From contig OX465281.1 of the NCBI GenBank assembly GCA_949987705.1, positions 144,729,395-144,793,394 of the forward strand: DNA of 64,000 bases. Reading direction: 5' to 3'. Shown piece after piece: positions 10,144-21,284 of the stretch (the first letter of the stretch is position 1; every line of letters starts with the position of its first letter). Below the pieces are notes generated by a model. It had not been told where the DNA came from. It saw only the letters and a program-made list of their open reading frames with translations, and did no database searches. Both the position numbers and the translations under genes were made by a program. Origin of the DNA: Thereva unica. Lineage: Eukaryota; Arthropoda; Insecta; Diptera; Therevidae.

Positions 10144-10991
10144 CTAACATAAAAATAAAACAAATACCCTAAATATCCATTCCAGGAATTGCTGAAAACA
10201 GTTCGGAGCAAACCCGGAGGACCTCCCGGACTAGGTCGGGAGAATGAATGAATTAGATCCTTGAGAATTCGATGCCGAAGGAGTGGACAAGAAGGAAAAC
10301 ATTTTTTTGAATATGAAAAGCTCTCATTGTGCACCAAACCAAACGAAACTTAACAAGATTAAAAGCTCAGTAAGTGAAAAGTCGTTCACACATATCCCAT
10401 GAGGCATCCATAAATCACTTTCTTAAATTCGACAGGAGCCGCAAAGACGAAAAGAAAACCAACAAAAACAAAAAAGAAAGGAACATAAAGCCTTAAAACG
10501 TCACAGGATATTCTTCAGACTGTGTGGCAACGGGTGTGTATAGGTGGAGCTCTAAGAACAAGTGTTCACCCCAACACATAAAGTTGCAGCCACTTTTCAC
10601 CCCCATGTCCTTGCCGACAGGGCGATTGACTCAATATCACAAATCCTTTATGGAAAATAAACTGCGCGAAATCTCTCCATAAATCAACTTAGCTGGATCC
10701 TTCTTGATGCCATGGGTTGTGCAGGATATCCACGATTCGACGGCATTAGGCGAGAGGCTTTCAAGTTCGCTGCTTTTAAGGATTTGCAAGACTTTAACTC
10801 AACCGGTTTGCTCTTCTAGTTTGGTTGGACGGTTTACTTAATCGGTATTACCATTTGCATTTTGACTAATTTGTGACTGTATGGAAACTATAAGTAAGGT
10901 TTTATCTAATATTGCAGAGCTTTTGTAAGCGTGAATTATAGGCATAAAATATATTTTACTGGAATTACCTTAGTTTTTTACCCTCAATAAT
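10144..10991. other. Unassigned sequence
   Basis: No clear repeat structure. The minus frame at 10137-10337 has no recognisable motif. Confidence 0.4.
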
Positions 10992-11296
10992 GGCCTCGAT
11001 TCCCAGATCCGACGGGAGGGAAGTGAGTTGCGGATTTTACACTTTGCGATTCTCAGATCCGCAACCCCGAATTTCTTTTTGACATTTTCCGCGCTGTAAA
11101 AGTGTGATCCGCAACAAATTTTCTGCGGATTTGAACGACAAATGCGCCTGAGATAATCCGACATCATATATTTTATTATCGCGTGAGTCTTCACTCCGAA
11201 TTTTCGATTTAAACCAATCCGGGACTGCGGATTTGAGAATCGCAAAGTGTCAAATCCTCACTCACTTCCCTCCCGTCGGATCTGGGAATCGAGGCC
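10992..11296. mobile_element. MITE with ~85-bp terminal inverted repeats
   Basis: The outer ends GGCCTCGATTCCCAGATCCG and its inverse are perfect for over 30 bp. Similarity continues inward to about 85 bp (ACTTTGCGATTCTCA.. on both arms). Flanks AAT on each side may be a 3-bp target duplication. The frame at 10970-11245 is a consequence of the arms. Confidence 0.85.
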
Positions 11297-11760
11297 AATA
11301 TTACTACCTCTTTAAAATGATATGTTTGGAAAATGGCTATATCCCTCCAATTGTTTAGATATCTTTTTATATGTTTTATAGCTAGAGCTCATTCCGCACC
11401 CATCGGAGCGAAATTAAGGAAATATTAAAGCTTTTTCGGACTTCACAGGCGCCAACATTTGCATCACGCAATGGGAAAATATTCTAAATTCTAGCAAACT
11501 TCCACAAGGGACGAAGTGCGGACTTGTAGGTAAGATCTGCTTTCTCTAATCTACATCCTACTCGGAGAATACCATCTTCATCCATGATCACATTAAACGT
11601 CAAAATCGATGAACTTTTGGGTATTTCCCTAATTCAAAATTTCTCTACATACTCTAGCTCCTTCGCGGTAAGATGATTTGACTGAACTTGTCTTTTCTTA
11701 AGATGCACGATAAATCGAAGCGCATACGCTAGTAGGTACTAGGACCCTTGCTTGTGGGAA
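11297..11760. other. Intergenic, nothing recognised
   Basis: No conserved frame or repeat seen. Confidence 0.5.
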
Positions 11761-12260
11761 AAACGCGGTTTTATGATTTAGGTCAAGGTGATTAATCATC
11801 AGTAATTATGTTAATTGATTGACAGGTCATAAATCACCTGTAATTATCGTAAGTGGCTGACCTTGGAATCTGCACCAGACGGTTTAGACTGAGAGCTAAA
11901 TCACGTGGGATGGAATGCAGGTCCATGCCATCAGTTGCCTGTAATGTTGGAATCCAAGTCAAGGTCATCAATCAATCACCTGTTGGTTAGCCCTGCAATC
12001 TAGGTCGCGGTCGTTGACCTTGAGACTGGTTTGCTGGTGTTCGGGAACTGGTTCGGGGTCGTTGGCTTGGGCGGGATCTTTGGAGGGGGCGGGGGCTGGG
12101 GCGAATGTTGAGAACTCGATGGCTCGAACTTGAAGACGGGTGCATCATGGCTATGGGGGTGTAGAAGTAGTTAGTGGGCCCCCTGTAGCGTGGGAACTTT
12201 TTTCTAGGTCAATCACCTGTCAGTGAAGGTGGGCTTCCAAAAAAAAACCTGAAAAACGAC
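11761..12260. other. GC-richer tract with recurring AGGTCA / TCACCTG motifs
   Basis: Short motifs recur: GTCAAGGTGATTAATCA (about 11783), CAGGTCATAAATCACCTGTA (about 11823), GTCAAGGTCATCAATCAATC (about 11957) and TAGGTCAATCACCTGTCA (about 12206). They resemble decayed copies of one ~30-bp unit. There is no gene. It may be the edge of the Polinton or an unrelated degenerate repeat. Confidence 0.35.
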
Positions 12261-12483
12261 TGGGGAATGATCATAATAAAAACAATATGCTACTTGTTGA
12301 ACATTTTTATTTTATTTTCTAAAACCGGATTTATTATTACACTCAGTTGTGAAATTCTGTTTTTAAATCTAAATGTATCCACCGCATACTGCTCCCATGG
12401 TCCTTTCCTACTTTGTCTGTATGCGAAGCTCCATACTACCATATATTTAACTTGTGGGTCTTCATTGAAACTTATTTTCTCCC

Positions 12484-12861
12484 TCATATCTGCTCATGGA
12501 AAAAATAATGAATTGCTAGAACGAATAAAATACCAGCTAAATATTTCAAAGTGTTGAAAGTCCAAAGTATGGTTTTTGATTTAGGTTGTTCTGTAAGTGG
12601 TGCTAGATGATCTTTGAATCGTCCGCAATCGTCTATCCTATTAGCATAGATACAATGTGGTGAACGATGTCTATGATCGAAATCTACATCCGATGCGCAA
12701 CTCATAGCATTTATCTGCAGAGAACAAAAGTAACATTGAACACGGTCTTTGATGTTTGTGTAAAAAAATCCACTTTTCGCTAGCTGGTCTGCTGTATCTA
12801 AGTCTATTGATAGATTATCGAATGTTTTCAAACGATCGTATTCTTGTTTCAAGTTTAACAT
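12484..12861 (-). CDS. BIR-domain (IAP-like) protein with C-terminal membrane segment
   Basis: The 125-aa protein has one baculoviral IAP repeat, residues about 8-75. It shows an RLKTF start, the AKSGFFYT block, and zinc ligands in the exact spacing C-x2-C-x16-H-x6-C. No RING finger follows. Instead residues about 98-119 are hydrophobic (YLAGILFVLAIHYFF) and end four residues before the stop, like a tail anchor. Upstream on the minus strand a T-rich tract ending TTTTATTTTAG at about 12956 looks like a 3' splice site; downstream, AATAAA-like sequence lies near 12310. BIR proteins of this kind block caspases or regulate ubiquitin signalling. It is next to Polinton genes, so it could be captured cargo or a neighbouring host gene. 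Confidence 0.7.
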   Translation of the reverse strand: MLNLKQEYDRLKTFDNLSIDLDTADQLAKSGFFYTNIKDRVQCYFCSLQINAMSCASDVDFDHRHRSPHCIYANRIDDCGRFKDHLAPLTEQPKSKTILWTFNTLKYLAGILFVLAIHYFFHEQI

Positions 12862-12956
12862 TTTGAATGAGTGTTTGAGTTTGGTCTGGGACAGCGAGGT
12901 GTTCGGACGTTTGCTGTTCCGGTCTCTTAATTTCGCAGTAATAGAAGTGATCCCTA

Positions 12957-13267
12957 AAATAAAATAACAAAAAATAAAATAAAATAAAATGAATAAAAAA
13001 AGTTAAATTCCATACAAAAAAAAAAAATTCATAGTGAACAAAAACCCATAAAAAACAAACAAACAATAGAAACTCATCCGGCGCTGCAGTCTACGCGAAG
13101 GCTCACCACACTTCACTAGACGACATCAACGAAAGACACGACCGACGAACGGCAAAAGTAAGTACCCTTGCTCCCTACCCTCTCTCAGACCCCGGACTTG
13201 CAGGTGCCGCGACCAAAATCTGTCGGTCGATAAAATTTGCCCCGTTTCAAAAGGCATAACACTTTGA
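12957..13267 (+). other. A-rich tract, then probable 5' leader of the LINE
   Basis: The A/T tract at 12957-13060 is followed by GC-richer sequence from about 13073 (ACTCATCCGGCGCTGCAG) that runs into the LINE ORF. I take 13073 as an approximate LINE start; no target duplication was found. Confidence 0.4.
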
Positions 13268-16064
13268 CGCGGACAAATTTTATTGCCTCTGATGGATGCG
13301 GCAAGTGTAATTCCGGAAAATATCCCAAAGAATGTGGCGATTGAGCCCGCACAACCGAAGTCCCGTTACAAGTCAAGTTTTGGTATTGACTTTTGTAACA
13401 TTCGTGGACTTCAAGCGAATTTCTCTTTTGTTGAGTGCCACTTATCTAGTTACAAACCCCCAATCTTCGCACTAAGTGAAACCCAAATATCACCCGATAA
13501 TGACTTAGGTTATTACCAGGTGTCGGGGTACACTTTAGTTCACAATCTCTCCCCCCATAGGGGTATTGCCATTTATGTTAGGGACGACGTGGCTTATTAC
13601 AAAATACACTCAAGCACAACATCAGATTTTAATTATCTTTGGATTAAAATCATTTTCCAAAGCCACGTCATATTCTTCTGCTTCCTATACAGAAGCCCTA
13701 ACATAAGTAACGAAGCCTCCACCTTATCTTTTGATACTATTTCCGAACAAATCTCGGGATTTTTGTCGTCCAATCCTGAGTGTGAAATCATCGTTGCGGG
13801 TGATTTCAATGTTCACAACGTTAAATGGCTGACTTACTCAAATGGCACCAGTATTTCTGGCAAGGACGTCGAGCTCTTTGCAGACATCAATAACTTGCAA
13901 CAAATTGTGGATCATCCCACAAGAGTCCCTGATGTTGCTGGTCAAGGAGGATATCTCCTTGATCTTTTTCTAACTTCTCATCCAGCGCGTTACTCCGTCG
14001 AAGTTGATTCACCTCTCGGCAATTCAGACTACTGCCTAATCAGTGCTAACTTCCCATTCGAATTTCCCACCCCTCCCAAACCAGTTCGAAGAACTGTATG
14101 GCATTATGGGAAGGCCAATTGGCTGGGGCTTAATAATTTCTTCCAGTCTACAGACTGGAACCTGTGTTTCCGGAATAGAAACGCCAACTCTGCCGCTATC
14201 CGTATTTCTAGGATCATACAGGCAGGAATGCATTTGTTCATTCCTCATACTACTAAATCTGTGAAGGCTAGGCCCAACAGATGGTTTAATCAGGAGTGTA
14301 TGAATGCAATCAGAAATAAAGAAGCCGCCTTTCGAGCTTACAAGAGCTCCCCGAGTGAATCGCTCCGTGCAGAGTATATAAAACTAAGAAATTCCTGTAA
14401 AGTCACCATCAGGAATGTCAAAAATTCATTTGAGAAGTAAACTCCTTAATGCAACATCTGGTAACAAGAACTTCTGGTCCTTGGTAAGCTCCATTAAGAA
14501 GAATTTCACTTCATCCACAACTCCTTCACTTATCCACAATGAGAAGGTGATAACAGATAGCAAATCCAAGGCCGATTTATTAGCATCTCTGTTTGCTTCC
14601 AATTCTTCTATTCTCTCGAAAACCATGGAGACGGTAATTAACAAAAAGCTTATGGGATATCTAGAATCCAACCAACTTATCAGCGACAAACAATACGGCT
14701 TCCGTCAAAAAAGATCCACTGGTGATCTTTTAATTTGCCTTACAGAACACCTCAGCCGAAGTTTGCATGGATCTGGCGAATCTAGTTTGGTTGCTTTGGA
14801 TATCTCCAAGGCTTTTGATAGAGTATGGCACTCAGCCTTGTTAGCTAAACTCCAAGCTATTGGAATTGACTCACTTCTGTATAAGTGGGTTGAGAGTTTC
14901 CTTTCCGGCCGTTCAATTAAGGTATTATTGGATGGCGTCAAATCTGAATCTCACCCCATCTCTGCGGGGGTCCCTCAGGGGTCAATTTTATCACCGGCCC
15001 TTTTTCTCATCTTTATAAATGACCTACTTTCAATCCCCTCCAACCCACTTCTCAGCTTCGCTGACGACGGTACTCTACGTTACTCGTACAGCTTCGATAC
15101 AAGACGGACACATGCCAGATCCTGTCTTGATGATCGTGAACTAATGTTCAACTCTATTAAAAAATACATCAAACTAATTCTAGATTGGGGAGAGAAGAAT
15201 CGTGTCAAATTCAACCCCTCTAAAACCAAGTACTGTCTTATCTCAAAAAAGAAGTTCAACACCTCACCATCCTTGACAGTGGATGACGTTGAACTAAAGG
15301 CCGACCCATCCCTACACATCTTAGGCGTGACATTAGCCAAAGACCTTCGTTGGAATGATCACATATTCCAAATCGCCAAATAAGCATCCCAGTGCTTGGG
15401 ATTTCTTAAGAGGTGCAAGTTCCTCCTCCAGCCATCGGCCCGCGCTGTTATTTATAAATCCTACATACGGCCTCTTCTCGAATACAACTCCCTCGTTTGG
15501 GGCGGCGCTCCAATAACCACCTTGGCATGGTTAGATAAGGTCCAAAAAAAGGCCCTTAAATTAATTGATGACGACACCGCTGGCTCCACCATCGACCCCC
15601 TCAGCCACCGTAGGAATGTAGCAGCATTGACTAAATTTTATCGCTACTATCATAATGACTGTTCCTCCGAGTTAAACGCTCTCCTGCCTCCACGGCAATC
15701 TTATAACCGCAACACCAGATTAGCCCACTCGTCTCATTCCCTTCACCTGCAACTCCCCCTTTCACGCACTCAACAAGATATGAATTCGTTTGTCAATAGA
15801 ACAACTCGACTGTGGAATAGTCTCTCGCAGTCAGTATTTCCGAGCTCCTACAACATCCAAGAGTTCAAACGCAGGGTTCATCACCACCTTCTTCAATACC
15901 CCCCCGTTCCTTTTAACCCTTAACCTATACCCCCCTCCCCTCCCCGTACTAAGCTTACTGCTAGACATTGCACCATGACGTGACAAATGACATGACGGAC
16001 TGGTGGTACAAAGGGTGACTCCTGAGCTTAGCACTGTCACATAAAAAAAAAAAAAAAAAAAAAA
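13073..16064 (+). mobile_element. Jockey-superfamily LINE (family LINE-A), near full length in ORF2
   Basis: Plus-strand LINE with endonuclease, RT and C-terminal domain, a 3' UTR with a conserved tail (GTACAAAGGGTGACTCC, TGTCACAT) and a poly(A) run at 16043-16064. It lies inside the C-terminal part of the Polinton integrase. Other copies of the same family are at 17266-18424 (-), 35051-35485 (-) and 46598-47070 plus 52208-52297 (+). No ORF1 is visible. Confidence 0.85.
13292..15923 (+). pseudogene. LINE-A ORF2: AP endonuclease + reverse transcriptase, three lesions
   Basis: First ATG is at 13292, although the frame is open from 13268. The endonuclease runs from NIRGLQANF through SETQ, GDFNVHN, DLFLTS and the terminal SDYCLIS motif. 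A frameshift near 14415-14440 moves it into another frame. RT motifs follow: ALDISKAFDRVWHSALL, GVPQGSILSPALFLIFIND and SFADDGTLRYS (FADD). A short deletion seems to have removed the RT N-terminus near 14610 (SNSSILSKTMETVI). A TAA at 15381-15383 interrupts QIAK..ASQCLGF. The C-terminal region (YIRPLLEYNSLVWGG, TRLWNSL) ends at 15923. EN cuts target DNA and RT copies the RNA onto it. This copy is dead. Confidence 0.85.
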
Positions 16065-16958
16065 TCCAAGTATTGTGTTTTGAAGGAAAACCAAGCCACT
16101 TCACTAGAACTTGATTACCGCGTCTTTTTATAACCTTTTCTACTAAATAAACATCAGGGTTTTTCACAGGAGCTATTTCTGGTTCATAAAATCTACCTTG
16201 AATTATATTTCCTTGGTAATCTTCGAGAATATATGTTGTCGGGTAAACAGGTTTAACTTCTTTTATTTTAAATATCTCTGTGGACCAATTAGGTGTATAG
16301 CCTTTTTCGAATACATATTTATGTCTACTTATACGGACAAAATCACCTGCTTTGTATTTAGACTTTGATTTTATATTAGGGTAATTATACACAGATAATA
16401 AACGTTTTTCGTTATGCAGCCCAACATCTACAACAGGTCTCATCTTAATCGTACGATGTTTCATTGTGTTGTAGTCGTTTGTCAACTTGGCCAACATGCT
16501 AATCCAGTGATAATTGCCATTCATGCTGAATTCTGTCCACATTATATTTTTCAGCGTTCTGTTAAATCTTTCTACAATCGAGGCTTTCAAAGTACTGTAG
16601 CTGGAATAATGGTTTATTTCGTAATCTTTCATCAGTTGACGAAACGGTTTATTAAAAAACTCTTTTCCATCATCGGTTTGTAAATTTCTTGGAATGCGTC
16701 CTGTATTAAAAATCGACTGCAATGCTTTTACAACTTCTGATGCCTTTTTAGATTTTAAAGAGAGCGACCATGCATACTTTGAAAAGGTATCAATTACAGT
16801 GAGAAGAAAACGAAACCCCTGATTTTCTGATGAGTAAGAACCCATCTCGACCAAGTCTGCCTGCCACAAATCATCTATACGTTTGGTAGTGACATGTCGA
16901 CATTTAAAATTTTTCGCACTGGTTTATGCAGTTCATTGATTATCTGCCTTCTGCTCAT
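16065..16958 (-). pseudogene. Polinton integrase with truncated chromodomain
   Basis: Minus-strand start ATG is at 16958 (N-terminus SRRQIINELHKP, typical of Polinton integrases). A 1-nt loss in an A-run near 16908 shifts the frame before LWQADLVEM. The catalytic core shows the first Asp in LLTVIDTFSKYAW, the second in NLQTDDGKEF and the Glu in STLKASIVERFNRTL, i.e. D,D-35-E. A C-terminal chromodomain (VYLVEKVIKRRGNQVLVKWLG) is cut off after NTWI by the LINE poly(A) at 16064. Integrase joins element ends to host DNA. It is divergent from the ATPase, with start codons 8 bp apart. Confidence 0.85.
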
Positions 16959-16966
16959 TGTACGGA

Positions 16967-17265
16967 ATGTATAAATACCTGCGGTTGAATAATCAGTTTA
17001 TATACAAAACAAGAACGATCAGGTTTAATCACCCAATGATGGTTGCGGGGCCTTCGGGATGCGGGAAAACAACATTTATAAAAAATCTTCTTAATACTAG
17101 TAAGGTATTTATATATCCGCAAATTAGAAAAATTATATGGTGTAATGCAGAACACGGTGCACTGCCAACAGATATTAAACTACAAAATATTGAATATTTA
17201 AATGCTATACCGGAGGATTTTGTAAATCACGTAAACGAACCAACGTTGATTGTTATAGATGACAT
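16967..17265 (+). pseudogene. Polinton FtsK/A32-like packaging ATPase, N-terminal half
   Basis: Starts at ATG 16967 (MYKYLRLNNQF). Walker A is GPSGCGKTT near residue 27 and Walker B is TLIVIDD, just before the break. Homologues package viral or Polinton DNA into capsids. The gene is split by a LINE-A insertion flanked by a TGACAT duplication (17260-17265 and 18425-18430). The second half resumes at 18431. Apart from the insertion this half has no stop. Confidence 0.85.
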
Positions 17266-18424
17266 TTTTTGTGATACGATGAAGCTTAGGAGTCACCCTT
17301 TGTACTACTAGTCCGTCATGTCGTTCGAGTCATGGTGCAATGTATAGTACTAAGCTTGATCTGAAGGATAGAATAGAAAAGATAGGTTAGGGGTCTGGAG
17401 GGTGCATGAGTAGGTGTCGATGAACCTTGCGTTTGAACTCAGAAATGTTATATGAGCTCGGAAACACCGACTGCGGAAGAGAGTTCCACAACCGAGTTGT
17501 TCTATTTATAAACGAACAGCTAAACCGTAATGTGCGTGAAGGGGAGGGCTGCAGGGTGAAGGGGTGAGCCGAGTTGGCTAGTCTTGTGTTGCGGGAAAAA
17601 AGTTTGCCGTGTAGTTGCTACATTCCTACGGTGGCTTAAAGGGTCGATGGAGGAGCAAAGAGTGCTATCACCAATGAGTTTGATGGCGCGATTTTGCACC
17701 TTATCCAGCCAAGCCAAGGTGGTTTTAGGAGCGCCCGCCTAGATATACGAGTTGTATTCAAGGTGGGGTCGAATGTAGGACTTGTAGATTGTGGCTAGAG
17801 CAGCTGGCTGAAGGAGGAACTTGCATCTCTTAAGGAATCCTAGGCATTGATACGCTTGTTTGGCAATTTGGAATATGTGACCATTCCATTGCATATCATT
17901 AGATAGAGTCATTCCCAGGATGTTAAGAGATGGGTCAGGTGTAAGGTTATCCTTGTCCACTAAAATAGAGGGAAAGTCGGTACAGGTTTTGGTGGAGATA
18001 AGGCAGTACTTTGTGTTTGATGCGTTAAGTTCGACCCGATTCTTTCGGCCCCAGTCAAGAATGAGCTCGATGACCGCATTAAGAGAGCTGGACATGAGTT
18101 CGCGGTCTAAAAGAGAAGGTCTGGCACTTGCTTGTCTAGCGTTGGCGTAAGAGTAACGCAGAGTACTGTCGTCGGCGAAACTGTAGAGTGGGTTGGAGGG
18201 GATTGAGAGCAGATCGTTAATAAATATTAGAAAGAGAGCAGATCGTTAATAAATATTAGGGAACGCGGGCCGAGAAGGAGTGTGGGTTGGATTCGACGCC
18301 ATCCAATACTACCTTGATTGAACGGCTGGAAAGAAAGCTCTCAATCCAGTTCATAAGAACTGAGTCGATACCAATAGCTTGGAGTTTAGACAGCAGAGCG
18401 GTATGCCATACTCTGTCAAAAGCC
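17266..18424 (-). mobile_element. LINE-A copy 2 (5'-truncated) inside the packaging ATPase
   Basis: Minus-strand fragments match LINE-A ORF2 in order: FDRVWHTALLSKLQAIGIDS (18256-18444), then an internal gap, the C-terminal half (LILDWGRKNRVELN, GFLKRCKF; 17739-18095) and YIRPHLEYNSYI, followed by the conserved 3' tail and a short A-run at 17266-17270. A 26-bp stretch (GAGAGCAGATCGTTAATAAA..) is duplicated at about 18207-18260. Target duplication TGACAT. Confidence 0.85.
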
Positions 18425-18430
18425 TGACAT

Positions 18431-18797
18431 GGTATTAAACGCATATAGTAAAGAAGTTTGTGAACTATTCACTAAGGGGTCTCATCATCGTAATTTCTCA
18501 GTAATTCTTGTGACACAAAACGTATTCCATCAAGGAAAATTCAGTCGTGATATATCGCTCAATTGTAAATATCTTGTTGTATTTAAAAACCCCCGGGATA
18601 AAAGTCAATTTACACATCTGGCCCGACAAATTTACCCAGAAAATAGTTTAGAGCTAGTGAGAATATATAAAGAGATAACTCAAATGCCTTACGGGTATTT
18701 GCTAATTGATTTAACTCAAGACATTAACGACGTCTTAAGATTTTTATGTAATAAACACTTTAACCTGTTTTTGTCCGCAAAACTCTTTAAATGGTAA
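18431..18797 (+). pseudogene. Polinton packaging ATPase, C-terminal half
   Basis: Resumes at VLNAYSKEVCELFTKGSHHRN and continues with SVILVTQNVFHQG (sensor-like Gln/Asn, conserved in the family), CKYLVVFKNPRDKSQ, ARQIYP and YGYLLIDLT, and stops at 18797. This is the expected distal part of an A32-like ATPase of about 220 residues. Intact on its own. Confidence 0.85.
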
Positions 18798-18799
18798 GA

Positions 18800-19142
18800 A
18801 TGGCGTCACGAATGAAACGATTAAGGGGCAACAAGCATATGCTATATGTGCTTAAAAAGGCTAAACCAAATCGGAGAAAGTCCATCATACAAAATGCTGA
18901 CCCTGAGGTTATAAAAACTTTGTGAAATTACACTCAATGCCTTAAAAGGTAACCACTTGCCGCATGGAAATATCTACAACTCACTGTGTAGGTATAAAAA
19001 GGACATGCGTAAATTGATTTGCGCAAAGAGATCTGTGGCTAAACAGTGTAGAATACTAGTGCAACGAGGAGGGTTTTTACCAGTTTTATTAGGAAGTGTA
19101 CTATCAGGAGTTATCGGCTCATTAATTGATAAAAATGCATAG
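18800..19142 (+). pseudogene. Polinton small basic protein (PX-like), one frameshift
   Basis: ATG at 18800, two bases after the ATPase stop. The N-terminal half is very basic (RMKRLRGNKHM, AKPNRRKS). A single base seems to be missing near 18924, where the frame moves. The C-terminal half carries KKDMRKLICAKRSV and a glycine-rich hydrophobic end (GGFLPVLLGSVLSGVIGSLI). Small basic proteins with this GGFL..L..VIGS tail are regular in Polintons, at this place after the ATPase. A DNA-condensing core role has been proposed for such proteins. The stop overlaps the next start (ATGCATAG). Confidence 0.65.
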
Positions 19143-19773
19143 AAATAATGGACTTAACAAGATGCTACTTCTGTCGCCAGAGGTTTACAACAGGCTTAAA
19201 GATGAAATTAAAATGACTGCAAATCAGTCCATTTTTGATAGAGCAATGAATAAAATACTGCAGAATAAAGACATGAATGATTCAGAAAAATGGTATAGCT
19301 ATCGAAATCAACTAATTTCATTTTTAAATCACAATAGGAAATCCAAACGAACGCTTGATAAAGAAACAAATTTTTACTTGAGACGTGAACATAATGTCAA
19401 ACAAAAAAGTTTAAGAGAGAGTACCACACAAACGAATATTATTTTTAAAGATGATGTGCTAACACAGACTTCACCACCACCAGCAAAGGATTTCCTAACC
19501 GAAGAAGAAGTCTTTGAAGAAGCACATAACATAACCCCGCCAAGAAGATCTTTATCACCAGCCGCCAAAAGACGATTATCAGCTAGCGGAATAGCAAAAA
19601 CTCTAAGACTACCACCAAAATTACTAAAAACAACATCTGCACTTAATGCACGTAAAAAGGATTATAAAATAATCACAGCTGAGAATGGTGTAACGCAGTA
19701 TACTGTACCTACGAATATGACTGCCGATGAAGCTAGCGAACATATAGAAGAATTAGAACAAAGTGAAAAATAA
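19135..19773 (+). CDS. Polinton conserved protein, 212 aa, function unknown
   Basis: The ATG at 19135 overlaps the end of the preceding gene. The N-terminal third is helical and charged (LLLSPEVYNRLKDEIK). The centre holds ATTQTNI-like repeats of TQT and a proline-rich patch (TPPRRSLSPAAKRRLS). The C-terminus is acidic (EASEHIEELEQSEK). Position and composition fit the structural or minor-capsid region of Polintons, but I cannot name the gene. It is the only Polinton frame here without a lesion. Confidence 0.6.
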   Translation: MHRNNGLNKMLLLSPEVYNRLKDEIKMTANQSIFDRAMNKILQNKDMNDSEKWYSYRNQLISFLNHNRKSKRTLDKETNFYLRREHNVKQKSLRESTTQTNIIFKDDVLTQTSPPPAKDFLTEEEVFEEAHNITPPRRSLSPAAKRRLSASGIAKTLRLPPKLLKTTSALNARKKDYKIITAENGVTQYTVPTNMTADEASEHIEELEQSEK

Positions 19774-19903
19774 AAAGCAGTCCAGAAACAGTCTATAATA
19801 ATACCCTCTCAGCTAGAATCTGGTCAATATATGCTTTCATTTCCTTTACGTAAGCTCGGTGTTAGACAGAGTGAGCGTCTGAAGACTAAAAATGATAGAA
19901 CTA

Positions 19904-21250
19904 CAAGTAAGTGCGCCATATATGGACTGGTTCTATAATATGGACCACCGGCATATCCCAAAGAACCTTCGTTGCCTTAAGTCGACGTTCAGCCTACACT
20001 AAACTTACCCTATCCGCATCTCGCTAGTTTTTCGCAGTGAGTCAGCGCGCGCGCATGCATTCACAGCAGCCATTTTTCGTTTTTGTGAACTGATGATGTA
20101 ATTTTTTAGCTAACTGCGCAAGCTCATCACAACAACAAATATTGCTTGTTTTAAAAGAGAGTTTTACCAAAAGAAAAGTGAGTTATTTTACTATTATTCA
20201 TACTATATTGTAATATGCTATGATTTTCCGATTTTCTGAAAAACAAAAATAACCTCAAAATGTACGTGTATTACAACATGGACCATTGACATGTTTGGAA
20301 TATGGACCATCCATACTACCAACAGGTACTTATGATTTTTATATTTTAGGATGGCATCTACAACAAAGGGGAAGACTAAGCAAGCTTGGAACAAAGATGC
20401 AATGGCCGATGCAATCACTGCTATAAGAGAAAAGAAAAGAAAATACCAGTAAAATCACCCCTTGCCTCTAAGGGGCCAGGAGGCCGGCCGTATGGCTGCA
20501 ACAGATAAAATGCACTTTTGCATTTCATACTTTTACCTTCCACGATCCCAAAAAAATCGTAGGAGGCTCGGAGACCCCGCAAAATCTTCGTAATTTAACG
20601 TACAACAATGGAGAAATAATATAAAAATCCGGATTTGTCTCTAAGGGGGTCAAAAAGGGTCCTGAAAGTTTGCCCCCCTCTCATATGCACCCTATGCACG
20701 CCACCCATGTCTAAATTATAAAACTAGCTCATTTGATTGTAATAATTCATAATTAATCAAAAAAAGTCATTGTACCTCACCTGGGGCTCTAATTACATCA
20801 ATTTGCAGGTGCATCATAAAATGCACTAAAAATGCACTAAAATTACCCTCTCTTTTGCCTCCAACGGCCCCAAAACAAGTCGTACGGGGCACTATGACCC
20901 CTTAAAATGTTCGTAACAGTCCCTAGTATAATTAAAAAATACCAGAAAAATCTCCCATTGCCTCTAAGGGGGCCAGGTAGCTCCCCAAAAGGCAAAAAAC
21001 AAAAAAGTAGAGAGAAAAGAAACCATGGTGGTCCATAAAATGTTCACTTTTTGCAAGTTCCTAAAAATGTTTCAGTTTAGAAAAATGTTTATTTCTTCAA
21101 ATGTTATTGTGTTTTCGAGAATTTAATAATATGTTTTTGTTACTAAATAATTATGTAACTGTTTAAAATAAATATCCTTTATTATACTTGAAAATTCGGA
21201 GTTTTATTTGAGAAAATCCTTATGGTGGTCCATATTTGGCGCACTTACTC
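19904..21250. mobile_element. Non-autonomous pogo-like (Tc1/mariner superfamily) element
   Basis: The ends AAGTAAGTGCGCC and GGCGCACTTACTC are inverted, with TATGGACC following, and TA lies at each border (19902-19903; 21251-21252). Inside, at 20351-20452, a short plus-strand frame (TKQAWNKDAMADAITAIREK) resembles the start of the pogo/CENP-B helix-turn-helix domain and then stops. The rest is non-coding, with two related blocks (TTGCCTCTAAGGG.. near 20461 and 20958). It sits in the Polinton spacer. Confidence 0.65.
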
Positions 21251-21284
21251 TACGTCGGACATTGCTTGGGAAAAACTGTAAACA

